A stretch of 64,000 nucleotides of DNA from Lachnospiraceae bacterium (GTDB lineage Bacteria > Bacillota > Clostridia > Lachnospirales > Lachnospiraceae): assembly GCA_022652545.1 (NCBI GenBank), contig JALCRM010000002.1:1-64000 (forward strand). The letters are read 5' to 3'. Below the pieces are notes generated by a model. It worked only from the letters and a program-made list of their open reading frames with translations. It searched no databases and was not told where the DNA came from. The position numbers were made by a program, and so were the translations under genes. Every line of letters starts with the position of its first letter. Position 1 is the first letter of the stretch. Positions 49,377 through 58,748 of the stretch are shown in pieces.

Positions 49377-50546
49377 TTGAATAGTTTTTCATATTATGCT
49401 CCCACTAAGATCTTATTTGGTTTGGGATCAGTCAATCAGATAGGAAAAGAAGCTAAAGCATTCGGGAGAAAGGCACTTTTAGTTCACGGGAGTAATAAGT
49501 CCTCGCATTCTTCAATATATGAAAATATAAAAAAGGTACTTGTGGATAGTGGAATAGAAGTGTCTGATTTTGATGGCGTACTTCCAAATCCCACAACAGA
49601 AGTTGTAACTGCAGGTGCCCTAATTGCTAAAGAAAATAAGGCGGATATGGTAATTGGCATAGGCGGCGGATCGGCCATGGATACTGCAAAAGCAATTGCT
49701 GTAGAATCGACACATCGTGGCACGGCATTTGATTATCTGTTTTATACGGATGGGCCTACCTGCAAGACGCTGCCAATTATTGCAGTCGGAACAACTGCTG
49801 GGACAGGATCACAGGTAACACCGTGTTCGGTAATTACAAATACAAAAGATAAAAACAAATCAGCGATATGGAATGCTAACATATTTCCAAAAGTTGCAAT
49901 AGTAGACCCGGTTTTGACAGCCTCTATGCCCGTAAATGTAACAGCGCAAACTGGATTTGATGCATTTTGCCATAATTTTGAGGCCTATATTTCAAGAAAT
50001 ACGAATCCCCTTGTTGAGGCAATGGCAATTGATGCAATCAAAATTATAGCTAAACAGCTTCCAATTGTGATAAGAGACGGCCAAAATATGGAAGCACGAT
50101 CTCAAATGGCATGGGCAGATACACTCGGCGGATTGACCAATGCTTCCGGAGGCGTAACATTGCCCCACGGGCTTGGAATGCAAGTGGGAGGACATTGCCC
50201 GAATGTCACACATGGACAATCGCTTGCTATTATATATCCACAATTCATGAGATTTACTTGGAAAGCATCAATTCAGAAATTCGCAACTGTCGGACGTATT
50301 TTTAATCCGAAATTGTGTCAGGAACCAGATGAAGTTGCTGCAGAAATGAGCTGTATAGCCATAGATGATTTTTTAAAAGAAATTGGATTGTGGATTGGTT
50401 TCAAAGATCTCGGCGTTTCAAATGATGAAATATATGAGATTGCTGAATGCGGTCATGTTTTAAACGATTATAAAAACAATCCAAGAGTAGCAACTATTGA
50501 AGAAATGCATGAACTTTTAAAAGCGTGTTATGAACGAACTGAGTAA
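49377..50546 (+). CDS. Iron-containing alcohol dehydrogenase
   Basis: PTKILFGLGSVNQIG, GIGGGSAMDTAKAIA, AVGTTAGTGSQVTP, HGLGMQVGGHCPNVTHGQ; TTG start after AAGGAGG. Confidence 0.93.
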   Translation: MNSFSYYAPTKILFGLGSVNQIGKEAKAFGRKALLVHGSNKSSHSSIYENIKKVLVDSGIEVSDFDGVLPNPTTEVVTAGALIAKENKADMVIGIGGGSAMDTAKAIAVESTHRGTAFDYLFYTDGPTCKTLPIIAVGTTAGTGSQVTPCSVITNTKDKNKSAIWNANIFPKVAIVDPVLTASMPVNVTAQTGFDAFCHNFEAYISRNTNPLVEAMAIDAIKIIAKQLPIVIRDGQNMEARSQMAWADTLGGLTNASGGVTLPHGLGMQVGGHCPNVTHGQSLAIIYPQFMRFTWKASIQKFATVGRIFNPKLCQEPDEVAAEMSCIAIDDFLKEIGLWIGFKDLGVSNDEIYEIAECGHVLNDYKNNPRVATIEEMHELLKACYERTE

Positions 50547-50556
50547 TGAAATGAAA

Positions 50557-50606
50557 TAAAAAGATTGCAATCTATACCGTAATGGTATAGACTGCAATCT
50601 TTTTTA
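50557..50606. terminator. Bidirectional terminator between convergent ADH and ROK genes
   Basis: AAAAAGATTGCAaTCTATACC-gtaat-GGTATAGAcTGCAATCTTTTTT. Confidence 0.92.
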
Positions 50607-50608
50607 TA

Positions 50609-51820
50609 TCAGCGGATCATTTCTCCACCCTTTTTAATCAACTCATCAAGAAGAAAGGTTGCAGCACCGATGGAAGCACAGTAAATTCCTAACTTAGAGA
50701 TCACTATATCACACTTCTTAACGGGCATCACATGATGGTTGACTTCTTCAATTAGAGGGCTCAAAAGCAGATCACCTGCACGACTGACACCACCTTCAAG
50801 GATAATAATTGCTGGATCAATAAAATTAATGGCGCTTCCTATAGCAGAGCCTAAATATACAATAGCCTGGTGCAGTATGGTATTTGCCAACGGGTCACCA
50901 GCGGCAGCAGCTTCAAAAATTATTTTCGCGTCAATCTTTTTCAAATCTCCCTGGACCATAGAAGATATCATTGATACCGCACCGCTTTTTATGGCTGCTT
51001 GAGCTTGCTTTGAGATAGCGTTTGCTGAAGCAACAGCCTCAAGACAACCATAGTTTCCACAACTGCATTTGGGACCATTCTGCTCAACTATTACATGTCC
51101 CAATTCTCCGCTTGCGCCACTGTCACCATTATATATTCTGTGGTTAATTACTATTGCTGATCCGATGCCATAGCCAAGATTAACGCAAATATAGTTATTT
51201 ATATTATGCCCTAATCCAAAATACAACTCACCCATGGCCATTGATTTCGTAACATTGTTTATACGCATCGGAAGATTGAAGTGCTGTCTTAACTCTTTTA
51301 GAAGATCCTTATCTTTCCAGCCAAAGGCCGGCGAGAGGAGAATCTTACCACTTTCGGGTGATATAACTCCGGGCATGCCAATCCCAATTCCCAAAATCTG
51401 AGCGATATCAATCTTTGATGTAGCTATAATCTTATCTATACAATACACAACCTGTGCAACGACCTCATTAAAATGTCTCTCAGCGGAGGTCGGCTGTTGA
51501 TAGGAGCTTAGCATATTTGCATCCAAGTCCATTAAAATGACGTTGATATTGGTTGTTCCAATATCGATTCCAATTATGTACATTGAGTCACCGGCAAAGG
51601 ATAGAAGACGAGGCGGTTTGCCGCCTGTAGACTTGGCAATTTCACCTTCTATAACAAGACCTTTAGAGATTAGGCTATCAGTAATCTTCATAACCGTAGG
51701 AATGCTGAGATTGGTTATGCGTGAAATTTCTGCTCTATAGATTGGCGATTTCTCTCTTATTATATCCAGAATAGTGCTTTTATTTACTAGAGACATAATA
51801 GACTTATCCATGCGGTCCAT
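50609..51820 (-). CDS. ROK-family transcriptional regulator (NagC/XylR type)
   Basis: HTH IYRAEISRITNLSIPTVMKITDSLISKGLV; GIDIGTTNINVILMDL; ROK motif CSCGNYGCLEAVAS. Confidence 0.94.
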   Translation of the reverse strand: MDRMDKSIMSLVNKSTILDIIREKSPIYRAEISRITNLSIPTVMKITDSLISKGLVIEGEIAKSTGGKPPRLLSFAGDSMYIIGIDIGTTNINVILMDLDANMLSSYQQPTSAERHFNEVVAQVVYCIDKIIATSKIDIAQILGIGIGMPGVISPESGKILLSPAFGWKDKDLLKELRQHFNLPMRINNVTKSMAMGELYFGLGHNINNYICVNLGYGIGSAIVINHRIYNGDSGASGELGHVIVEQNGPKCSCGNYGCLEAVASANAISKQAQAAIKSGAVSMISSMVQGDLKKIDAKIIFEAAAAGDPLANTILHQAIVYLGSAIGSAINFIDPAIIILEGGVSRAGDLLLSPLIEEVNHHVMPVKKCDIVISKLGIYCASIGAATFLLDELIKKGGEMIR

Positions 51821-51949
51821 TTCACGAACACCTCACCTTTTTTTAAAAATAATACATCAGAATATAAGCAATATCAGTCATATGCCAGCAATATTGTTTA
51901 CAATGTTTAGCTTCCGAAGGTATGCATTTACACGCTAAGCTGTTTGAGG

Positions 51950-53521
51950 TTAATGTTTGTTCCTGAATGTGGATGGTGTACATCCAACAATCTTTTTGAA
52001 TGTAGTATTGAAATAGGCAAGGGAATTAAACCCCACTTTTTCTGATATTTCATATAACTTTAAATTTGTGTTAAGGAGATATTCCTTGGCTTTTCCAATA
52101 CGATACTGATTAATATAATTTGGAATGCTTGTTCCGACATTTTTATTAAAAATGCGGCTAAGGTATGTTTCGCTTACCTCCAAAGAATCTGCAATATTAC
52201 TGACGGAAATATCATTCACATAGTTTTTGTTAATAAATTGAATCGTCTGCTTGGATAAGTAATCAATTTGTTCGATCTTGTCTAGCTGAAAGCTATAAAA
52301 TATTTCTGAATCAAATAGTTTATTTAGGGCTTCAAAAGTTTCACAGGAATTTATTTTTTCTATTGTAAGCTTATCCACTGTCTGATTATTAGTGTGGATG
52401 CTTCTTGCAATTCCAATATATAAGCTCTTTATCTGTTCCGGGAATAGCAGAGGAAGTTTTTTGTATTTTAGGCATAAATCAGGAATATCCGATAGATAAT
52501 TGCGTAAGCTCTTATAACCATTTATATCGCAATAGAGGAATAACTGATTTGCAATATTATTGTATTGCTCTTGCGTACAAAAATCATAACATTTATCTTT
52601 GTAAAAAATAATTTCTTCTTTTGGATTATAAAAATAAACGATCATGGCATTGATAGCCTGTCGATATGATTCATCAAGAGAAGAAAGACTGTGGAACGGT
52701 GATCCAATGCCAAAGATGATAGAAATATTTAGATAGGTTTTTCCCAATTCGGATAATTTTTCAATTTTCTCTGAAATCATATCCTGGATTTTCCGAGACT
52801 CATCAATATTGGAAAAACTAAGCAATAATATAAACTCGTTTTCTTTATTTCTGAATAATTCTTTAGCTGGGATATCTGAAAGAGCATTTTCAAATATTGT
52901 ACACATAGAAGAAACCAGAAAAGAAATATCATTATTCTGATATCTCCTGATAACGTCACTGAAGTGGGAAATTGCAAAAACAATGCAACAACAGTTTTTT
53001 TCATCAATTGAGATATATTGTGAGAGTTTGACATTCTTATCTATAGTTCCGTTTATTATATGCTTTAGAATATCTTCATGGTAAATAGTGCTTATCTTTT
53101 TGAGATCTCCGGAAATATTTTCGAGATTTAGATTTTTGTTGTCTGTTTGTATTTTGCTTCTTAGCTTGTTGAGGGAATTGATAAGGTTATCATGATTCAG
53201 TGTGTTTTTCAGAATATAATCATCCGCACCGTTAATTAACGCTTCTTTCACCAAATTAAATTCGTCGTGACAACTAAGAACTAGTACTTTTGGAGGATGT
53301 GCCATATCCTTCAGCTTCTTTAGCATCGTGATTCCATCCATTACCGGCATGGTTAAATCAAGGAGAATAATATCAGGCTTGCTCTTCCCTATCAGAGACA
53401 GCGCTTCTTCACCGTCTTCAGCGGAGCCGCACACATGATAATCTGTTGCATTTTCAAGTAAATGCACTATTTCGACGCGCATAAGTAATTCATCGTCTAC
53501 TACTAAAATGCGAGTTGCCAT
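51950..53521 (-). CDS. Response regulator with C-terminal AraC-type DNA-binding domain (YesN-like)
   Basis: RILVVDDELLMRVEI, DIILLDLTMPVMDGI; VSNIADSLEVSETYLSRIFNKNVGTSIPNYINQYRIGKAKEYLLNTNLKLYEISEKVGFNSLAYFNTTFKKIVGCTPSTFR. Confidence 0.95.
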   Translation of the reverse strand: MATRILVVDDELLMRVEIVHLLENATDYHVCGSAEDGEEALSLIGKSKPDIILLDLTMPVMDGITMLKKLKDMAHPPKVLVLSCHDEFNLVKEALINGADDYILKNTLNHDNLINSLNKLRSKIQTDNKNLNLENISGDLKKISTIYHEDILKHIINGTIDKNVKLSQYISIDEKNCCCIVFAISHFSDVIRRYQNNDISFLVSSMCTIFENALSDIPAKELFRNKENEFILLLSFSNIDESRKIQDMISEKIEKLSELGKTYLNISIIFGIGSPFHSLSSLDESYRQAINAMIVYFYNPKEEIIFYKDKCYDFCTQEQYNNIANQLFLYCDINGYKSLRNYLSDIPDLCLKYKKLPLLFPEQIKSLYIGIARSIHTNNQTVDKLTIEKINSCETFEALNKLFDSEIFYSFQLDKIEQIDYLSKQTIQFINKNYVNDISVSNIADSLEVSETYLSRIFNKNVGTSIPNYINQYRIGKAKEYLLNTNLKLYEISEKVGFNSLAYFNTTFKKIVGCTPSTFRNKH

Positions 53522-53535
53522 CTTCTACCTCTTTG

Positions 53536-55317
53536 TCATGAAATAAGTTCACATGGAAGGACGACTGTTATGGCCGTATACTCATTTATCTTGCTTTCTA
53601 TCGATATGCCATAATTTTCTCCGCACATCATCTTAATCCGGTTATTAACATTTTCCAGACCAATATGCTTATGAGCTCTGAACTGCGAGTTTCCTCTTTC
53701 CTGCAGCAATGATTCTTTTACATTTTCTGGTATTCCAATCCCATTGTCTTTTACAGTAATTCGGATTTCATTGCTGTCTGACTCAAAGCCAATGACAATT
53801 TGCTTTTGCCCATCCTTTTTAGAAAATCCGTGAATTATTGAATTCTCTATCAGCGGTTGAAGGATGAAGCGGGGAATTTTTTTCGCCTTTAATTCTTCGG
53901 GGCATATACATTTATAATCGATTTCATTCATATATCGAAAGTTCATGATTGCCATGTAATTATCGATACCGTGGATTTCATCTTCAAGAGGAACAATTTC
54001 AGAGCTCGTATTTAAGCAATATCTTAAAAAGGAAGCAAACTTACCGATTATATTAGAAATAGACAGGGATCCTTGAATTTCTGACATGATTTTTATTGAA
54101 TTCAAGGTGTTATAGATAAAATGAGGGTTGATCTGTGCCTGCAACGCGGACAATTCGGCTTCTCGTTTTTCTTTCTCATTTACTTTGATTTTTGAAATCA
54201 GTTCTCTTACCGATTCACTTAACTGATTGAATGAATGTGCGAGTTGACCGATTTCATCATTACCTTCTTCAGCGTGAATATTGAGGCCGTTCTGCTCTGC
54301 ATCAGAAATGGATTTTTGCAGACTAAGGATTGGAATGGTAATGTACTCGGATGCCTTTTTGGCAGCAAAAGAGATTAATATAAGAGTTAGACAAACAGTA
54401 ATTACACCAGTTATCAATATCATTTTTTGCTCAGAGATAATCTCGTCAACTGGTATTACATTGATTATTCTTATTCCATATTTATCCGGAGCAGTAACAT
54501 TGATTAAGTAAGGACGAATTTTCTGCCAGGATATAAAACGAAAAGAGGCTTTAACGGTCTTTGATTCATTTACGATTCTTTCTTTTACTTTTAAATCAGG
54601 ATCAACATTGTCATGCTGAAAGAAAATATTGTTTTCGCACATAAGAAGATGATAGCTATTATGAGTGATTTGTCCATCATCCCACAGTTCCTGAATTTTA
54701 TCGTTCGTCATATTAATTATAAATACTCCTAATAATTTATCATTATCAAGAGGATCGACCAACGATCTTCCCACAGAAATCGTATCGCTATTGGAATTAA
54801 TTGCAGGATTATTCTGAATACCTATGACAACTATTTTTCCTTTGCTATTTGCAATTTCATCATAAGCGGTAATTTCTTTCGGGCTGTGCTTGCTATAGGG
54901 ATTGCTTGCCACCTGATAAATATAGCCAACATTTTCCGGTATCAAAAATAGAGAATTGATGGAGTCACTTAGGTGGTAGAAGACAGACATGACTTGAATA
55001 ATGTCTCGATAATCCTGATATTTTTCCAATTCTTCTTTGGCACCATAGTCGCTATAATCTTTGCGCAAGTCTGTGGAAATTGATTTATCCAATGTAAAAT
55101 AATTTGAAAGAGAACAGAGAGAATCGATGGAATACTCAACATTTTTCATCGCCTGAGTGTCATTAGAATTGATTAAATTTATTACATGATCTCCAATATA
55201 CCTGATATCAAGGAATAGCAAAATCAGAACAGTTATTACTGATGGAATCAGGACATACCTAAGGATTGCTTTATAGAATTTTGTTTTGATAGATACAAAA
55301 TCGCCGCTGTTTGTCAT
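53536..55317 (-). CDS. Sensor histidine kinase (YesM-like, His_kinase domain)
   Basis: HAMP-like region, LQAQINPHFIYNTLNSIKI phospho-acceptor motif, FILQPLIENSIIHGF, VKDNGIGIPE. Confidence 0.95.
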   Translation of the reverse strand: MTNSGDFVSIKTKFYKAILRYVLIPSVITVLILLFLDIRYIGDHVINLINSNDTQAMKNVEYSIDSLCSLSNYFTLDKSISTDLRKDYSDYGAKEELEKYQDYRDIIQVMSVFYHLSDSINSLFLIPENVGYIYQVASNPYSKHSPKEITAYDEIANSKGKIVVIGIQNNPAINSNSDTISVGRSLVDPLDNDKLLGVFIINMTNDKIQELWDDGQITHNSYHLLMCENNIFFQHDNVDPDLKVKERIVNESKTVKASFRFISWQKIRPYLINVTAPDKYGIRIINVIPVDEIISEQKMILITGVITVCLTLILISFAAKKASEYITIPILSLQKSISDAEQNGLNIHAEEGNDEIGQLAHSFNQLSESVRELISKIKVNEKEKREAELSALQAQINPHFIYNTLNSIKIMSEIQGSLSISNIIGKFASFLRYCLNTSSEIVPLEDEIHGIDNYMAIMNFRYMNEIDYKCICPEELKAKKIPRFILQPLIENSIIHGFSKKDGQKQIVIGFESDSNEIRITVKDNGIGIPENVKESLLQERGNSQFRAHKHIGLENVNNRIKMMCGENYGISIESKINEYTAITVVLPCELIS

Positions 55318-55449
55318 TTTTCTCTCCTCAAGCTACCCATTATAACTGCTCCCCGAAAAAATGTGTATACTGTGCAAAATTGCCGCTTCTAATCCGGCAT
55401 ATGATGACTTAATTTCCAAACGGTCATGACGGAGAGCAGAAAAATTAAA

Positions 55450-55507
55450 AAATTAGCACGAAATTAGAACTTTATGTCCCTAAGAAGTTGCTATATTTTC
55501 TATAGCA
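55450..55507 (+). promoter_or_regulatory. Putative promoter/operator region of the sugar ABC operon
   Basis: Direct repeats AAATTAG at 55450-55456 and 55461-55467 (11-bp spacing); inverted repeat TGCTATA-TTTTC-TATAGCA 55489-55507; weak -35. Confidence 0.45.
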
Positions 55508-55543
55508 CTTATTTTTATTCTCGAAGGGAGGAAGGTACAAAAT

Positions 55544-56869
55544 ATGAAGAAATATTCAGCGGTTTTATTATCAATGGCGGTTGTTGTTTCGTCAATTACT
55601 GGATGCGGGGCTGGGTCAACTGGGCAGGCGACGACCACAACAACTTCTGAAGCAGTGACATCAACGGCAGCAACCTCATCGGAGGCAGCAGTTGCTGCAA
55701 GCACAACGACAAGTGGCGATAGCGGTGATGGTGTAACAATTACTTTCGGTTCATGGGGAAATGATTATGAAATTGAATCATATAAAAAAATGGCCGAAGG
55801 TGTTTCAGATGCTGTTCCGGGAGTAAAAGAAGTCAAGTTTATTACATATGCCAGTACTGACGACTTTTGGAACAATATACCTTCGCAGATGGCGGCAGGG
55901 ACAGCACCGGATCTGATATATCCTACTGATGAAAATGCATATGAGTATATTAGGGGCGGCCTTTATGATGCTATTGACACAAGTTCAATTGATTTGAGCG
56001 ATGTATCAAAAGATGCTCTGAAGGTGTGGACAATAGATGACAAGCTCTATGGTATTCCGCTGACAATGCAGCCTACCTGCTTACTTCTTAACCTTGATCT
56101 GTTTAAACAGTACGGTTTTACAGAAGCAGATTACCCGAAGTCCTGGGATGATGTCAGGAAAATTGCCGAAAAGGTAAGCGATCCGAAAAATAATTTCTAT
56201 GGGCTTTGCTTATACATGGAGAACCCCTTCCACTTTACGCAGGTGCTGCAGGGATTCGGCGGAAGCTGGGGAAACGGCAAGACAATTGACAGCGAGAAAA
56301 ATGAAGAGGCCCTTCAGTGGGCTATTGATATGTTTAAAGATGGACTTGCTGTGAGTCCGACGCAGCTTGGTGATCATTGGGACGGTGAAACCTTTGCGGC
56401 AAATAAGTGTCTTATGACTACTGGCGGTGTTTGGTATTATGGACAGATGCAGTCTGCTGCTCCAAAAACCAATTATATAGCTCTTCCGATTCCGCAACAG
56501 GATTGGGATACTCCAGCTTGCTCTCTTCATTCCAGCGCATTAGTGATATTAAAGAATTGCCAACATAAAGACTTAGCATCAAAGGTAGCGGCATATATGG
56601 CCAGAAAAGACGCACAGAAAATTAACACGGACGCTTCAGGAGCAATACCGTCTAATCCGGAATTAAAGGAGGAGTACTTTAAGTCACATACTCAGTTTAC
56701 ACAATTGGATGGGGCGGAAAAATATGCTGTATCTTTCGGGTATCCTTCAAAAACGACAGAGTTTGAAACAGATTTTGTAAATGCGGTAACTGCCGTAATC
56801 TATGATTCCACGAATAATACATCAGCTAAGGATATTTTGTCACAGCTTCAGTCGCAGTATGGCGAATAA
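55544..56869 (+). CDS. CUT1 sugar ABC transporter substrate-binding lipoprotein
   Basis: Lipobox SITGCG, TITFGSWGNDYEIESYKKMAEG, IPSQMAAGTAPDLIYPTDENAYEYI. Confidence 0.93.
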   Translation: MKKYSAVLLSMAVVVSSITGCGAGSTGQATTTTTSEAVTSTAATSSEAAVAASTTTSGDSGDGVTITFGSWGNDYEIESYKKMAEGVSDAVPGVKEVKFITYASTDDFWNNIPSQMAAGTAPDLIYPTDENAYEYIRGGLYDAIDTSSIDLSDVSKDALKVWTIDDKLYGIPLTMQPTCLLLNLDLFKQYGFTEADYPKSWDDVRKIAEKVSDPKNNFYGLCLYMENPFHFTQVLQGFGGSWGNGKTIDSEKNEEALQWAIDMFKDGLAVSPTQLGDHWDGETFAANKCLMTTGGVWYYGQMQSAAPKTNYIALPIPQQDWDTPACSLHSSALVILKNCQHKDLASKVAAYMARKDAQKINTDASGAIPSNPELKEEYFKSHTQFTQLDGAEKYAVSFGYPSKTTEFETDFVNAVTAVIYDSTNNTSAKDILSQLQSQYGE

Positions 56870-56881
56870 CGAATACTAATA

Positions 56882-56917
56882 CAAAGGCTCATTCTATTTA
56901 GTACGAGTGAGCCTTTG
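56882..56917 (+). other. Intergenic hairpin between substrate-binding protein and permease genes
   Basis: CAAAGGCTCA-n16-TGAGCCTTTG, no U-tract. Confidence 0.7.
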
Positions 56918-56939
56918 CGAGTTTTATGAGGGACAAGAA

Positions 56940-57841
56940 GTGAAAAAGAAGATTGGAAGAAACGATAAAAAAAGATGGTTGACTGCATATCTGTTCATTT
57001 TACCAGCAGCGATATTTTGGACTTATTGGTTTTTTATACCGGCGTGTGAGTCATTCGGGCTGAGCTTTTTTGAATATAATTATGTTATGCCATTAAACAA
57101 TCATTTTGTTGGATTGAATAACTATATCAAACTGTTTTCAGATAATAATTTCCTTAGGGCAATTCAACACTCACTTACAATAGTCGCGGTTGCAGTTCCT
57201 ATACAAACAATTATATCCTTACTGATGGCTTTGATTATTAATAAAAATTTTAAAGGAAGAGGATTCTTCCGTACATTATTCTATTCTCCATATGTTATTT
57301 CTTCTTTAGCCGTTGCAACAGTATTTATGTATTTGTTTGCTCAAAACCAGCCATTAACAAATTTGTTTTCAAAATTATTTGGGATGGAAAATTCTGCATG
57401 GGCCGTAAATGTAAGATATGCACTTATACTTGTAATACTGATGTACGTTTGGCAACAAGTTGGGTTTTACATGGTTATGTACCTTTCTGGTCTTCAAACA
57501 ATACCAGGGGAGATCAATGAATCAGCCAAGATAGATGGCGCAAGCGGCTTTCAAATTTTTTGGTATATTACGCGCCCCTTATTAAAACCGACAACTTTCC
57601 TGGTCATTACATATGGCGTGATTTCAGCTTTTCAGATATTTGATCAAATTTCTGCAGTTGCCGGTACTGGTGTTTTAGGTACTCCAGGGGGGGGGCACTT
57701 AATACAGTTGTAACCTATTTTTATCTGAATTCCTTTAGATATGGAGAAGTGGGATATGGAAGTGCAGCAGTAATGATATTGTTCTTTGGAATACTTCTGG
57801 TGACGATGGTTCAAAAAAAGTTACTTGATAAGGAAGAATGA
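56940..57841 (+). pseudogene. CUT1 sugar ABC permease (MalF type), frameshifted at a G9 tract
   Basis: ORF ends GTPGGGHLIQL* just after CCAGGGGGGGGGCAC (57687-57695); the +1-shifted frame continues ALNTVVTYFYLNSFRYGEVGYGSAAVMILFFGILLVTMVQKKLLDKEE* to 57841. Confidence 0.88.
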
Positions 57842-57851
57842 AGGTAGGAAT

Positions 57852-58661
57852 ATGAGATTAATTAGAAGAATATTATTTATTATTGTTCTACTTCTGTTTT
57901 CTGTGATTTTTCTTTATCCTCTTATCTATACTGTACAAAATTCGCTTGTTGATTTGAGCGATCTGGGAAAATTCGTTCCTTTGTCAAGACTGACACTAGA
58001 TAACTATATTCTTTTGTTTACTCAATATCCAGTCACCAGGTGGTTTATGAATACGTTAGTCGTAACGATATGCTGCGTGATTAGCCAGATACTTGTTAAC
58101 ACGCTTGCAGGATACGCTTTAGCAAGATTTGATTTCCCCGGGAAAAATGCAATTTTTATTATTGTGCTAGCTTCAATGATGATTCCTTTCCAATTTATTT
58201 TAACACCGGTCTATATCAGGCTGGCACAGTTTAAGTGGAACGATCATTTGATTTCACTAATCGTACCATTTATCTTTCAAAGTTTATTTGTTTTTATGTC
58301 GAGGCAATTCTTTTTGACAATTCCGAAAGAACTCGAGGATGCTGCCAGGGTCGATGGGCTTGGATACGCTGGAACTTTTTTCAAGATCGTACTTCCGATT
58401 TCAGGCCCATTGATTACCTCGATAACTATATTAGCGTTTACTGGTACATGGAATTCATATATGGCGCCATCTACTTTTATGATGACGAGGGAGAGATTCG
58501 TTTTATCTGTTGGCTTGAAAACGGTCCGAGATTTCCAATTTGTAAAAATGAACGTAACGCTCGCCGGAGTAGTATTATTATCTCTTCCAATTTTGGTTAT
58601 GTTTCTATGCCTGCAGAAGCATTTTATGGAAGGTATCGCAACAACCGGTATAAAAGGTTGA
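57852..58661 (+). CDS. CUT1 sugar ABC permease (MalG type)
   Basis: NTLAGYALARFDFPGKNAIF, EAA loop ELEDAARVDGLGYAGTFFKIVLPISGP. Confidence 0.94.
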   Translation: MRLIRRILFIIVLLLFSVIFLYPLIYTVQNSLVDLSDLGKFVPLSRLTLDNYILLFTQYPVTRWFMNTLVVTICCVISQILVNTLAGYALARFDFPGKNAIFIIVLASMMIPFQFILTPVYIRLAQFKWNDHLISLIVPFIFQSLFVFMSRQFFLTIPKELEDAARVDGLGYAGTFFKIVLPISGPLITSITILAFTGTWNSYMAPSTFMMTRERFVLSVGLKTVRDFQFVKMNVTLAGVVLLSLPILVMFLCLQKHFMEGIATTGIKG

Positions 58662-58748
58662 TCTATATGCAATATGCGTCTGATTTAAATTAAGTGCCTG
58701 AGGAAAAATAGGTAGCTTGATCAAAACCACTATTCTCTATAAGACAAA

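Noticed and set aside
58235-58693. 152-aa plus-strand ORF overlapping the MalG-type permease
   Set aside because: Alternate frame inside a well-supported permease; no domain signature, so not treated as a second gene.
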